A stretch of DNA of 64,000 bases from Miltoncostaea sp963762825 (GCA_963762825.1 CAVXLZ010000002.1:372001-436000); one strand, 5' to 3'; shown: positions 41,838 through 50,086, counted from the stretch's first letter. The notes: generated by a model from the letters alone, not told the origin. Program-made: numbers and translations.

Positions 41838-42320
41838 CTAGGGAACCAGCGAGACCGCGATCCAGAGCGTGAGGAGCGCTGCGAGCAGGAGGAATCCGTC
41901 GAACGCGGCGCCGAGCAGGCGCCAGCGCCGGGCCTCCGCCGGATCATCGGCCTCCTCGGCGCGCCGCACCCGGGGCCCCTGCCAGAAGGCGTGCAGCACG
42001 GTCACCACGCCCATGGCGGCAAGGAGGCCGATCTTGGTGAGGATGCGGCGCCCGTAGTCGCTCTCGCCGAGGTCGCCGACGGCGATCCCGCGGTGATCGA
42101 TGAGAGCGAAGCCGGTGGCCAGCAGGACCGCGAACGCGAGCGCCCCGATGACGCCGAAGCGACGGGCGGCCGCGGTGATCACCCGCCGGCCGGCGGCGCG
42201 GTCGCCCGCAAGCCGGGCAGCGGGCACCGCGACGACTCCGAGGGTGATCATGCCGCCCACCCAGCAGGCCGCGCCGAGCACGTGAAGGAAGCGCACCAGG
42301 GTCCAGAGGTCGTCCCTCAC
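41838..42320 (-). CDS. CopD-like membrane protein
   Basis: A 160-residue, four-helix membrane protein: TLVRFLHVLGAACWVGGMIT has the His and Trp typical of CopD/YebZ and DUF2269 proteins, followed by RRFGVIGALAFAVLLATGFA, ILTKIGLLAAMGVVTVLHAF and a final helix. Such proteins are linked to copper handling, which suits the neighbouring copper nitrite reductase-like gene. It is last in the minus operon, seven bases after the DUF2249 gene. Confidence 0.75.
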   Translation of the reverse strand: MRDDLWTLVRFLHVLGAACWVGGMITLGVVAVPAARLAGDRAAGRRVITAAARRFGVIGALAFAVLLATGFALIDHRGIAVGDLGESDYGRRILTKIGLLAAMGVVTVLHAFWQGPRVRRAEEADDPAEARRWRLLGAAFDGFLLLAALLTLWIAVSLVP

Positions 42321-42327
42321 CGGCCGC

Positions 42328-42564
42328 TCAACGCTTCCCGATCCGCACGCGCCATGCCTCCGGGCCCTCTTGGAGGTAGTCCCACGTGAACGTGCCGGGC
42401 ATCTCGGCCTCGAACTGATAGCGCAAGGGCTTGGGATCGTGATCGTTCACGAGCTCGAGCGCCTGCCCCGGGGCCAAGGCCTCGAATGTGGAGAAGATCG
42501 TGGGGTGGCGCTCGCGGGGCGCCATCTCGCGGACGTCGAGGACGCTCGTGGGCGATTCGCTCAT
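42328..42564 (-). CDS. DUF2249 domain protein
   Basis: A 78-residue protein matching the DUF2249 pattern: VLDVREMAPRERHPTIFSTF, EALAPGQALELVNDHDPKPL and RYQFEAEMPGTFTWDYLQEG ending WRVRIGK. The fold is SirA/TusA-like. DUF2249 genes commonly travel with nitric-oxide and denitrification genes. ATG 42564 overlaps the stop of the large membrane protein (ATGA). Confidence 0.85.
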   Translation of the reverse strand: MSESPTSVLDVREMAPRERHPTIFSTFEALAPGQALELVNDHDPKPLRYQFEAEMPGTFTWDYLQEGPEAWRVRIGKR

Positions 42565-43928
42565 GTCATGCCTCCGGTGAGTGGACGGATGGGTCGGTCG
42601 GTCGATGGGGACGTGGGGCGTGGTTCAGCCCGGCGCAGCACGCAGGCGGCGACGGCGACGACCACCGCGGCCGCAGCGAACAGAAGCAGCACCGCCCCGG
42701 CGCGGGTGACGGCGGACGATCCGGTGGCCGCGCCCACGGTCACGAGCCCGAGACCTCCCGCGAAAGCGATCTGCTCGGCGATGGCGAGAGGGCCCGGGTA
42801 GAGATCCGAGAGGCGCGGGGCGCCCGGGGTGCCGGCCAGGTGGGCGAAGCGCCCGGTCCAGACCAGCATCGGGACCACCTTGAACAGGTGCCCCGAGGTG
42901 ATGCCCGCGCCCATCCCGACGACGATGAGGAGCGTCGCCGGCACGGCCGCCCGGTAGGGATCGCCCGCGCCCGCCCAGGCGGCGAGCATCACCCCGACCG
43001 CGGCGGCCGCCGCGGCGAGCCCCATCAGGAGGTGCACGAGTGGCGCCTCGGGTCGCCTGCGCCGGTGCCGGGCGACGTCGACCGCGAACCACGCGGCGAG
43101 GGCGCATGCGACGAGGAGGACGACGCCTCCGGCGGCGGCGAGCGGAGCGATGCCGAGGCCCAGACCGAGGGCGATCGGGACGACCGAAGCGTGCCAGGCC
43201 ACCATCGCCGCCACGCCGGGACGCCGGCGATAGCCGTGGGCGAGGGCGAACATCGGCGCCAGCCGCAGGGACATCGCCACGATCGTGCCGCCGATCCAGC
43301 CCACGATGGCGATCACCCCATGGGCGGCGATCACGCGCATCCGGTCAACCTCCAGGAAGGGGTGGACCCGGTTGGCGGCCATGGCGGCCCCGAGACCGAG
43401 CACCACCGCGAACCAGGCGGTGGAGGCGGCGATGCCGGCACCCGAGGGGCCGAGCGTGCCGGCGCGCGCGGCTCCCACCAGTGCCACCACCAGATCGACG
43501 ACCATCGCGCCTCCGCCCACGACGACGAAGGTACCGCCGGTGGCGATGAGGCCGTCGTGGGCCGCCCAGAGACCGAGGGCGAGAGCCCACGACCCGGCCG
43601 CGAGCGCGCCACCGGCGAGGGCACTGCGCGCCGGGGCACCGAGGGTGCGGCGAAGGAGCACCGGCACGAGCTGCAGCAGAGAGGCGGCGATCGCGACGGT
43701 CAGGAACGCCATGCCAACGAGGTGGACGGCACCGAGCTGGGCCGGCCCGTAGGCGACCCCGCTCGCCAGGTCGGGCGCCGCCGCGACCAGGGCCACCGCG
43801 CCCGCCACCTGGGCGAGGGACGCCGTGGCGAGCAGGCCCACCGGCAGGGGCCACGGCGGTCCGCCGACGGTGGCCTGACGCTCGGTGGTGCGGCGGCCGG
43901 GCTCCTCACAGCGCCCCCGCGAGGTCAC
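42561..43928 (-). CDS. Polytopic membrane protein, NnrS/haem-copper-like
   Basis: A 455-residue protein with about 12 helices. Histidines sit in helices: VHLVGMAFLTVAIAASLLQL, RVIAAHGVIAIVGWIGGTIV, MVAWHASVVPIALGLGLG and ITSGHLFKVVPMLVWTGRFA. This pattern resembles NnrS or haem-copper oxidase subunit I relatives found with denitrification genes. I cannot tell whether it binds haem. It is coupled on both sides (ATGA overlaps) to the Fe-S assembly protein and the DUF2249 protein, so all are made together. Confidence 0.65.
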   Translation of the reverse strand: MTSRGRCEEPGRRTTERQATVGGPPWPLPVGLLATASLAQVAGAVALVAAAPDLASGVAYGPAQLGAVHLVGMAFLTVAIAASLLQLVPVLLRRTLGAPARSALAGGALAAGSWALALGLWAAHDGLIATGGTFVVVGGGAMVVDLVVALVGAARAGTLGPSGAGIAASTAWFAVVLGLGAAMAANRVHPFLEVDRMRVIAAHGVIAIVGWIGGTIVAMSLRLAPMFALAHGYRRRPGVAAMVAWHASVVPIALGLGLGIAPLAAAGGVVLLVACALAAWFAVDVARHRRRRPEAPLVHLLMGLAAAAAAVGVMLAAWAGAGDPYRAAVPATLLIVVGMGAGITSGHLFKVVPMLVWTGRFAHLAGTPGAPRLSDLYPGPLAIAEQIAFAGGLGLVTVGAATGSSAVTRAGAVLLLFAAAAVVVAVAACVLRRAEPRPTSPSTDRPIRPLTGGMT

Positions 43929-44230
43929 GCCGCCACCCCGGGGGCACCGAGCTCGCGCAACCCGCTCGTGCCGATCCGGCTCGGATCCCAGGGGGGATCG
44001 AAGACCACCTCGACCTCGATGCGGGGTCCGTCCGGGCGCGCGAGCGCCCTCTCGACCCCTTCGACGATGACGTCGTGCAGGGGGCAGCCGGCGGTCGTGA
44101 GCGTCATGGTCACGGCTACGGCATCGCGATCGATCTCGACCCCGTAGACGAGGCCCAGCTCGACGATGTCGATACCGAGCTCGGGATCGACCACGCCCGC
44201 GAGCGACTCCCAGACCTCGCGCTCGGTCAC
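43925..44230 (-). CDS. SufT/PaaD-type metal-sulfur cluster assembly factor
   Basis: A 101-residue MIP18-family (DUF59) protein: VWESLAGVVDPELGIDIVEL, GLVYGVEIDRDAVAVTMTLT, TAGCPLHDVIVEGVERALAR and VFDPPWDPSRIG. The conserved Cys in TTAGCPL is present. It helps insert Fe-S clusters, here possibly into the cysteine-rich HTH regulators or the neighbouring redox proteins. It overlaps both neighbours by four bases. Confidence 0.88.
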   Translation of the reverse strand: MTEREVWESLAGVVDPELGIDIVELGLVYGVEIDRDAVAVTMTLTTAGCPLHDVIVEGVERALARPDGPRIEVEVVFDPPWDPSRIGTSGLRELGAPGVAA

Positions 44231-44736
44231 GGCGCCGCGGGCTCGCGCCAGATCGTCACCAGAGTCCCGCGCTCGTCCTCGCCGATGCGGTACCGATAGC
44301 CGCGCTCGTCGAGGAGTGGCAGCAGGAACGCCGGGACGCGGTCGTTGAGCTGGAGCAGCGCCGCCCCGTCCGGCAGGCTCTCGAGCGCGACGAGCGTCCG
44401 CTCCATGGGCTCGGGGGGCTGGAGGCCGCGCACATCGAGGACGAGCGGCGGCGGATCGCCCTCACGCCAGTACCGGGTCTCCCAGTCGCCGGGAGCTCGC
44501 TCGCGAGTCGTGCGCGAGAAGCCGTGGCCCGCGAGCACCCGATGCAGTGGCGTGGGGTCGAAAGGGCTGCGCAGAGCCAGGATCTCCCCCGGCGCCAGCC
44601 CCTTGACCGAATCCATGATGAGGGCGAACGGCTCACCGCCTCCGGCGATGACCGGCCGCGCGTCGAGCTCGATGCCGGGCCGGCCCTCGGGGGGTGCGCT
44701 CGGGGCGGCGGCACCCTGGGTGATGGGGGCGTTCAT
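44227..44736 (-). CDS. Tandem DUF2249 protein
   Basis: A 169-residue protein with two DUF2249-like units. The first includes FALIMDSVKGLAPGEILALR, SPFDPTPLHRVLAGHGFSRT and DWETRYWREGD. The second includes VLDVRGLQPPEPMERTLVAL, LPDGAALLQLNDRVPAFLLP and LLDERGYRYRIGEDERGTLV. It lies first in the part of the cluster downstream of the hairpin after the nitrite reductase-like gene. Confidence 0.8.
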   Translation of the reverse strand: MNAPITQGAAAPSAPPEGRPGIELDARPVIAGGGEPFALIMDSVKGLAPGEILALRSPFDPTPLHRVLAGHGFSRTTRERAPGDWETRYWREGDPPPLVLDVRGLQPPEPMERTLVALESLPDGAALLQLNDRVPAFLLPLLDERGYRYRIGEDERGTLVTIWREPAAP

Positions 44737-44781
44737 GGTCGATCCCTCCTCGCTGCCGGTTCTCCGCCGGCGTCAAGCAGA

Positions 44782-44808
44782 CGGGGGCCGGGCGAGGCCC
44801 GGCCCCCG
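44782..44808 (-). terminator. 12-bp perfect stem-loop after the nitrite reductase-like gene
   Basis: Arms 44782-44793 and 44797-44808 with a GAG loop (reading plus strand). It is nine bases past the stop of the copper protein gene on the minus strand, so it can end or reduce transcription into the DUF2249 operon. Confidence 0.65.
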
Positions 44809-44817
44809 GTCCGCGCG

Positions 44818-45882
44818 TCAGCCGCCGCCGGTCTTCTCTCCGTTGGTGGTGAAGAGCCCGAAGGCGCCCTTGGCGTGGTCGTGGAAGTCGTGGCTCACGA
44901 ACGGGTAGCTGCCCTCCTCCTCGACCGTGAACTCGACCACGGCCCCCTGGCTGGGCGAGAGGTTGAGCGTCTGGGTTCCCCGGGTGAGGTTCTCGGGGTA
45001 GATCCCCTCGGCGAACACCCGGTCGAAGAGCGCGCCGATCACGTGGAACGCCGACCAGCGGCTCGGTCCGGCGTTCTGGACGAAGACGCGCACGCGCTCT
45101 CCCTTCTTGATCTTGAGCGCGTTGTCCCCTGTGTACTGATCGGCGTAGCCGTTGAAGGCGACGAACTCGGGATCGGCCGCCTGGAGGCGCGCGAAGTCGG
45201 ACGTCTCGCCGTTCTTTCCGGGGTAGATGTCGGTCTGCACGATCACGAACTCGCGTGCGGGCGGCAGGAGTGAGCGGTCGGCCGGATCGACGATGATCGT
45301 GCCGTGCTGGCCCTGGCCGATGTGCATCAGCACCGGCGGCACTCCGCAGTGGTACATGAAGACGCCGGGGACCTTGGCCACGAACGAGAAGGAGCCGCTC
45401 TTGCCGGGGTCGACGGGACCGTAGTGGCGCGACCACGAGATCTTGGCCGCATGGAAGTCCATGGAGTGCTGGAGCGATCCGGCGTTGTTGAGGGTGAAGT
45501 CCACCCGGTCGCCCTCGGTCACGCGGATCACCGGGCCCGGCAGGGTCCCCTTCTCGCCCGCCCGGGCGAACATCCAGGCGAGCATGGTGCGGTCCTTCGC
45601 GATCTCGATCACGGCCTCGTCAACCTCGAAATCGATCTTGTGGACGCGAGTGGTCGATCGCGGGGGAGCCTCGGCCGGGAAGGTCGTGTGGGGATCGCGC
45701 GGCGCCACCAGGGGGCCGGGATCGACGGCGGCGGCGGCGGCGCCGTGGTCCATCGAGTCCGTGGCCGCCACCGCGTCGTCGCTGCCGCTGCAGGCGGCGA
45801 GCCCGAGCGCCGCGAGGGGGGTTGCGACCGCCAGACCACCGAGCATCTGGCGACGGGTGAGTTGGTCGATCGTCCTGGTCAT
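44818..45882 (-). CDS. nirK: Two-domain copper oxidase, NirK-like, Tat lipoprotein
   Basis: A 354-residue exported copper protein. The N-terminus has a Tat motif, LTRRQMLGGLAVATP, and lipobox LAAC. Cupredoxin motifs: SLQHSMDFHAAKISW (type 1 and type 2 His plus the Asp of NirK), GVFMYHCGVPPVLMHIGQGQ and HGTIIVDP (Cys and His), and GPSRWSAFHVIGALFDRVF (third type 2 His). Two ligand positions differ from classical NirK: the axial Met is Gln (HIGQGQ), and the His expected before FNG is Phe (EFVAFNGY). It may be a nitrite reductase or a related copper oxidase. The surrounding DUF2249, SufT and CopD genes favour nitrogen-oxide metabolism. Confidence 0.72.
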   Translation of the reverse strand: MTRTIDQLTRRQMLGGLAVATPLAALGLAACSGSDDAVAATDSMDHGAAAAAVDPGPLVAPRDPHTTFPAEAPPRSTTRVHKIDFEVDEAVIEIAKDRTMLAWMFARAGEKGTLPGPVIRVTEGDRVDFTLNNAGSLQHSMDFHAAKISWSRHYGPVDPGKSGSFSFVAKVPGVFMYHCGVPPVLMHIGQGQHGTIIVDPADRSLLPPAREFVIVQTDIYPGKNGETSDFARLQAADPEFVAFNGYADQYTGDNALKIKKGERVRVFVQNAGPSRWSAFHVIGALFDRVFAEGIYPENLTRGTQTLNLSPSQGAVVEFTVEEEGSYPFVSHDFHDHAKGAFGLFTTNGEKTGGG

Positions 45883-45936
45883 TCCCTACCTCCGATGGGG
45901 TGGCCCGCGGATCGCCGGGCCGGGCCATTTCCTCTG

Positions 45937-45950
45937 TTATAGAATGGATA
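45937..45950 (-). promoter_or_regulatory. AT-rich motif in divergent promoter region
   Basis: TTATAGAATGGATA on the plus strand, centred between the divergent starts at 45882 and 45970. Its reverse complement is nearly the same as 40001-40013. A TATAGAAT-like -10 may be embedded. Confidence 0.4.
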
Positions 45951-45969
45951 AAATACCCCGAGGGCGCTT

Positions 45970-46719
45970 TTGTCTAGTCATCAACAGAAAAAATCTGCGG
46001 GACCGGGGGCGGCCCTTCCCACCGGGCTCACCGCCGGCGAGGCCGGTGCCCTTGCGCAGCCCTCTCGCCAGGGCATCGCCGCGGCGCTCGGGGCCGCAAG
46101 CGGCGGCCTGACGGTCGCGGAGCTGGCGCAGCGCGTGGAGCTTCATCCGAACGCCGTGCGCCAGCACCTCGATGTGCTCCAGCGGGCGGGCGTGGTGGTC
46201 TCGGCCCCCTCGGCCCCGACCGGGCGTCGCGGCCGGCCGAGCTCGGTCTACTCTCTCGCCACTCCCCACGCCGTCGCCGCCGTGGGACACCGCGAGCTGG
46301 TGCGGCTGCTGCTGGAGCTCGTGCTCCGCACCCGGATGGGTGAGGACGACATCGAGGCATTCGGCTGGGAGCGGGGCGGGCGCCTGGTGAGCGACGACGG
46401 GAGGATCGATGCCCTGGTCGCGTCGTTCGCCGGGCTGGGGTTCGCGCCCGAGGAGGTCACGAACGAGGGCGAGCGCCGCGCCGGTCGAATGGACCTGCGG
46501 CTACGTGCGTGCCCCTTCAAGGAGGCCGTCCTCGCTCCGGGCGGGCACCTCGTCTGCGCGCTCCACCGCGGCCTCGTGCGCGGAGCCCTCGATCGCATCG
46601 ACGACACCGCCGAGCTGGCCGTCTTCGAGCCGAAGGACCCCGTCACCGCCGGCTGCCGGGTGTTGATGACCGGCCTGGACGCGCCCGAGCAGCCGGACGA
46701 GGAGCCCGCGGGCGACTGA
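45970..46719 (+). CDS. HTH regulator with C-terminal Fe-S-type cysteines (COG2345/SufR-like)
   Basis: A 249-residue paralogue of the regulator at 40282. Winged helix: GGLTVAELAQRVELHPNAVR, QHLDVLQRAGVVVSAPSAPT. C-terminal ligands: RACPFKEAVLAPGG, LVCALHRGLVRGALDR and VTAGCRVLM. The TTG at 45970 is the only start in frame before the conserved part, and no ribosome site is evident. It is divergent to the copper protein gene and the obvious candidate to control it in response to nitric oxide or oxygen. It converges with the M20 gene, leaving eight bases. Confidence 0.82.
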   Translation: MSSHQQKKSAGPGAALPTGLTAGEAGALAQPSRQGIAAALGAASGGLTVAELAQRVELHPNAVRQHLDVLQRAGVVVSAPSAPTGRRGRPSSVYSLATPHAVAAVGHRELVRLLLELVLRTRMGEDDIEAFGWERGGRLVSDDGRIDALVASFAGLGFAPEEVTNEGERRAGRMDLRLRACPFKEAVLAPGGHLVCALHRGLVRGALDRIDDTAELAVFEPKDPVTAGCRVLMTGLDAPEQPDEEPAGD

Positions 46720-46727
46720 CGGCGGGC

Positions 46728-47882
46728 TCAGGCCGATCGCGCGAGGTCGTCGAGGAGAAGGGCGGCGGCGGCGGCACGCTCGGGGATGCTCGGCAGGGAG
46801 ACCCACTCGTCGGGCCCGTGGAGGCCGCCCCCGACGGGCCCCAGACCGTCGAGCACGGGGATGCCCTCTGCCGCGACGTGGTTGGCGTCGGACACCCCGC
46901 CCACCGACACCGCCGCGACCGTCATCCCGAGTCGAGCTGCCCCAGCCGCATAGGTCGTGGCGAGCAGCCGGGCGCCATCGCCCGCCGCCATCGGAGGGCA
47001 TCCGACCAGGCGGGTGACCTTCACGCCCACCTCGCGCGTGGCGCCGACGCGGAGGGCGACGGAATCGAGCTCGGCGCGCACGGCGGCGAGATCGGCACGC
47101 GAGTCGGCCCTCACATCGACCTCGGCGCACGCCGAGTCCGGGACCACGTTGACCGCACCGCCGCCCCTCACGAGCCCGACGTTCACCGAGACGCCCCGTT
47201 CGTAGGCACTCATGCGCTCGGCGGCGAGGATCAACTCGGCGAGCGCCGCGATGGCGTTGCGGCCGGCCCACGGGTCGCGCCCCGCGTGTGCCGCGCGCCC
47301 GATGACCTCGATCGCCAGCACCTCCCGGCCACGGCGGGCCACCACCACGTCGCCGTCTCCCGCCGCGGGCTCGAAGACGAGAGCGAGGTCCGCCCGTCGT
47401 GCCGCATCGCCGAGGGCATCCAGCGAGCGCGGCGCTCCCAGCTCCTCGTCGGGGGTCAGGAGCACCTCCCACCCGAGCCGCGGGGCGTGCTCGGATGCCT
47501 CCAGGCCCGCGACCGCCGCGAGCAGGACGAGCACGCCCCCCTTCATGTCGGCCACCCCCGGTCCGGTGAGCACCTCGTGAGAGGGACGGCCGACGGATGG
47601 GACCGGGCTCTCCGCGGTGTGCACGGTGTCGTAGTGACCGACCAGGAGGACCTGCCTCGGGGCATCGGGGCGGTGCGTCAGGCGGAGGGCGGGTGGCCCT
47701 CCGGCAAGCGCGACCATGTCCGCGGTTCCCGGAAGGAGCGCGGCGCGGTCGGCGATCAGCGCGAGCATGGCCCGGAGGCCCACGTGGTCGTGCGAGCCCG
47801 AGGGCTGGAGCGCCCAGCGGCTCAGCACCTCGGGCGCGTCGGCCGCGGCGGCCCGGGCCGCCGCGACGAGGGCGTCGCTCAC
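46728..47882 (-). CDS. M20 family amidohydrolase/peptidase
   Basis: A 384-residue zinc amidase of the M20/ArgE/CPG2 family: VLLVGHYDTVHTAESPVPSV (first His/Asp), GPGVADMKGGVLVLLAAVAG (bridging Asp), LLTPDEELGAPRSLDALGDA (catalytic and ligand Glu), then a dimerisation domain and GGVSDANHVAAEGIPVLDGL and GGGLHGPDEWVSL near the end. GTG 47882 overlaps the stop of the lipoprotein gene (GTGA), placing it last in the 13-gene operon. Within a vitamin B6-type pathway it could remove an acetyl group from a ring-cleavage product; that is inference. Confidence 0.85.
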   Translation of the reverse strand: MSDALVAAARAAAADAPEVLSRWALQPSGSHDHVGLRAMLALIADRAALLPGTADMVALAGGPPALRLTHRPDAPRQVLLVGHYDTVHTAESPVPSVGRPSHEVLTGPGVADMKGGVLVLLAAVAGLEASEHAPRLGWEVLLTPDEELGAPRSLDALGDAARRADLALVFEPAAGDGDVVVARRGREVLAIEVIGRAAHAGRDPWAGRNAIAALAELILAAERMSAYERGVSVNVGLVRGGGAVNVVPDSACAEVDVRADSRADLAAVRAELDSVALRVGATREVGVKVTRLVGCPPMAAGDGARLLATTYAAGAARLGMTVAAVSVGGVSDANHVAAEGIPVLDGLGPVGGGLHGPDEWVSLPSIPERAAAAALLLDDLARSA

Positions 47883-48208
47883 GGCTCGTCGCCGGTGCGC
47901 GTGCGGCGGCAGCGCAGCGAGGGGTCCTCCCACTGCGTGACCGCGGCGCCCCCGCGCACGACCACGCAGTAGCCCTCGATGTGGGGCTCGCCGAAGTTGA
48001 CGTTGCAGCGGAAGACGGTCTCGGCCCCCTTCCGCACGCCGCCGTCGACGCAGGCCACGTATCGGACCGACAGGCTCTTGGCCTCCAGGCGCGCGGAGAG
48101 AGCATCCTGCGCCGCGGCCGCGGTCGGTCGGTCGGTCGGCGAGGACCCACCCGCGCAGCCGGCGAGCAGCACCGCAACGGCCAGGAGCGGTGCCGCTCTT
48201 CGCGTCAT
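47879..48208 (-). CDS. Small lipoprotein, DUF4333-like
   Basis: A 109-residue exported lipoprotein: RRAAPLLAVAVLLAGCAGGS with lipobox LAGC. The mature part has SVRYVACVDGGVRKGAETVF, RCNVNFGEPHIEGYCVVVRG and a final Cys, a C-C-C-C pattern suggesting two disulfides as in DUF4333-type domains. It overlaps both neighbours by four bases. Its role in a catabolic operon is unclear; it might assist solute capture at the cell surface. Confidence 0.65.
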   Translation of the reverse strand: MTRRAAPLLAVAVLLAGCAGGSSPTDRPTAAAAQDALSARLEAKSLSVRYVACVDGGVRKGAETVFRCNVNFGEPHIEGYCVVVRGGAAVTQWEDPSLRCRRTRTGDEP

Positions 48209-48606
48209 GCCGGCTGCTCGACCTCCACCAGGTATCCGTCGGGGTCCCGGACGAAGAACCGGTGGCCGCCCCAGGGCGGCGAGTAGGGCGGCGCCAGCAC
48301 GTCGGCGCCGGCGGCGGCGAGCCGCTCGTGGACCGCCAGGCAGTCGGCGACCTCGAGCACGAGCACCACTGCGGCCCTCGACGGATCGGGGGGCGCCACC
48401 ATGGCGACCCCCGGCCGGTCCTCGGCCGGGTGCCCCTGCTCGGCGAGCGAGAGTCGCATGCCGGCCCGGCTGAGCGTGGCGTACGGCGGATCGTCGTAGA
48501 GCGCCTCGACCGCGAAGCCCAGCAGGTCGCGATAGAACGCGACCGACGGCTCCACCTCCGCCACGGCGAGGATGGCCCCCGCCCTCGCGATCGGGAACTC
48601 GGCCAT
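48205..48606 (-). CDS. VOC (glyoxalase/dioxygenase-fold) protein
   Basis: A 133-residue vicinal oxygen chelate protein: AGAILAVAEVEPSVAFYRDL, LGFAVEALYDDPPYATLSRA, VVLVLEVADCLAVHERLAAA and HRFFVRDPDGYLVEVEQPA. The usual first metal His is not obvious in GAILAVAEV, while a Glu is kept in LVEVEQ. It could be a binding, isomerase or ring-cleavage protein. TGATG overlap with the pyridoxal dehydrogenase-like gene shows cotranslation. Confidence 0.75.
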   Translation of the reverse strand: MAEFPIARAGAILAVAEVEPSVAFYRDLLGFAVEALYDDPPYATLSRAGMRLSLAEQGHPAEDRPGVAMVAPPDPSRAAVVLVLEVADCLAVHERLAAAGADVLAPPYSPPWGGHRFFVRDPDGYLVEVEQPA

Positions 48607-49337
48607 CAGTTGTGTGACATCCCGGCGTCGGCCACCAGGAGCTGGCCGGTGACCCACCCGGACTCCTCGGAGGCGAGGAACGCCACCGACGGGGCGATGT
48701 CGGAGGCCACTCCTCGACGGGGAAGGCACTGCAGCATCTGCACGAACTCGAATGCCTCCGCGTGAGGACTGGCCATCGTGCCCTCGGTCTCGGTGAGCCC
48801 CGGCGCGACCGCGTTGACGGTGATGCCGTGCTTGCCGATCTCACGCGCGAGCGCGCGCGTGAAGCCGAGCACGCCGCCCTTCGAAGCGACGTAGTGGGCG
48901 AGGTTGGGCGTACCCGCGAGAACCACGTTGGAGCAGATGTTGACGATGCGGCCGTACCCGGCCTCGCGCATCGGCTTGTGGCCGTGGTGGCAGCAGAGAA
49001 ACGTGCCGTCCAGGTTGACCGCCATGATGCGGCGCCACTCGGCGAAGTCGATGTCGTCCCACTCCGTGAAGGGCACGATGGCGGCGTCGTTGACCAGGGC
49101 GTCGAGCCGCCCGTAGTGGCTGAGCGTGTCGGCGACCATCCGCTTCACGTCGGCCTCGGAGGAGACATCGACGCACATCCCGAGCCCCCCCTCCGGGGCG
49201 GCCGCCTCGGCACCCGCGGCGTTCAGGTCGGCCACCACCACCGAGGCGCCCTCCGCGGCCAGCTTGTCGGCGACCGCCTTGCCGATTCCCTGCGCGGCGC
49301 CGGTGACGATGGCAACGCGTCCATCGAGCTTGCCCAT
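48606..49337 (-). CDS. SDR dehydrogenase, pyridoxal 4-dehydrogenase-like
   Basis: A 243-residue short-chain dehydrogenase: cofactor loop VTGAAQGIGKAVADKLAAEG, VNDAAIVPFTEWDDIDFAEW, active-site NICSNVVLAGTPNLAHYVAS followed by K (Ser-Tyr-Lys kept), GKHGITVNAVAPGLTETEGT and ASPHAEAFEFVQMLQCLP. From memory, the AIVPF.WDD, AGTPN and SPH.EAF segments match Mesorhizobium loti pyridoxal 4-dehydrogenase, which makes 4-pyridoxolactone from pyridoxal with NAD+. The adjacent lactonase supports this. ATG 49337 gives the proper start; it lies two bases after the lactonase stop. Confidence 0.82.
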   Translation of the reverse strand: MGKLDGRVAIVTGAAQGIGKAVADKLAAEGASVVVADLNAAGAEAAAPEGGLGMCVDVSSEADVKRMVADTLSHYGRLDALVNDAAIVPFTEWDDIDFAEWRRIMAVNLDGTFLCCHHGHKPMREAGYGRIVNICSNVVLAGTPNLAHYVASKGGVLGFTRALAREIGKHGITVNAVAPGLTETEGTMASPHAEAFEFVQMLQCLPRRGVASDIAPSVAFLASEESGWVTGQLLVADAGMSHN

Positions 49338-49339
49338 TG

Positions 49340-50086
49340 CTACACCTCGTAGAAGTCGGGGGCGTGACGGTAGGTCCCCCACGCGTCCATGTCATGGGTG
49401 AAGAAGATCTGCGCGTCGTGCTCCTCGGCGAGGGCCCTGATGCGTGCGATCGATCGCACGCCCGCGACCGGGTCGTTGTGGAAGCCGGGCTGGGCACCGC
49501 GCGCGTAGGCGTCGGCCGTGTAGACGACGTCGAACGGGAAGAGCATGTTGATACCGCTCACGGGCGTGACCAGCAGCGAGTAGTGGCCCACGGTGTGGCC
49601 GGGGGTCTCGAAGAGGTGCAGGCCCGCCGCGATCTCCTGGTCGCCCGAGATGGGAACCAGCCGCGCCGCATCGTGATCCCAGCTGCGGTCGGCGTAGCCA
49701 AGGTGCTCGAACGGCTCGCAGTTGCGAGCCTGGGCGATCTCGCGCGCGTGGACGAGCACGCGGGCGTCGGGCAGGAGCTCGTTGCCCCCGACGTGATCGA
49801 AGTGCAGATGCGACATCACGAGCGTCCCGACATCGGACGGAGCGAAGCCGCAGAGCGCCAACTGCGCCGGAATCGTCTGCGCGGGCGTCTGCTCGGGCAG
49901 CTCGAACGGCAGCTCGGCCTTCACCAGCTCCAGCCCGTAGCCGCTGTCGAAGAGGAAGAGCCCCTCGTCGTGCTGGATCAGGACCGAGTAGACGGGGAAC
50001 CGGACCGGGGTGCCGCACCCCTGATTCCAGGTGATGTGCGCCTGGTCGATGACGAGCGACCCGGAGTCCAGGAACCAGATCCTCAT
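49340..50086 (-). CDS. Metallo-beta-lactamase-fold hydrolase, 4-pyridoxolactonase-like
   Basis: A 248-residue MBL-fold lactonase. Zinc ligands are in LVMSHLHFDHVGGNELLPDA, HLFETPGHTVGHYSLLVTPV, FPFDVVYTADAYARG and IFFTHDMDAWGTYRHAPDFY. Other marks: SLVIDQAHITWNQGCGTPVR, CEPFEHLGYADRSW and DPVAGVRSIARIRALAEEHD. These segments closely resemble, from memory, 4-pyridoxolactonase of Mesorhizobium loti (mlr6805), which opens 4-pyridoxolactone to 4-pyridoxic acid. It could also be called an AHL-lactonase homologue, but the PFEHLGY context and its neighbours argue for the vitamin B6 role. It overlaps the upstream dehydrogenase gene (ATGA). Confidence 0.83.
   Translation of the reverse strand: MRIWFLDSGSLVIDQAHITWNQGCGTPVRFPVYSVLIQHDEGLFLFDSGYGLELVKAELPFELPEQTPAQTIPAQLALCGFAPSDVGTLVMSHLHFDHVGGNELLPDARVLVHAREIAQARNCEPFEHLGYADRSWDHDAARLVPISGDQEIAAGLHLFETPGHTVGHYSLLVTPVSGINMLFPFDVVYTADAYARGAQPGFHNDPVAGVRSIARIRALAEEHDAQIFFTHDMDAWGTYRHAPDFYEV

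Noticed and set aside
49340..50086. Quorum-quenching AHL lactonase
   Set aside because: The fold fits, but the PFEHLGY and HDMD context and the pyridoxal dehydrogenase and FHMPC dehydrogenase neighbours favour 4-pyridoxolactonase.
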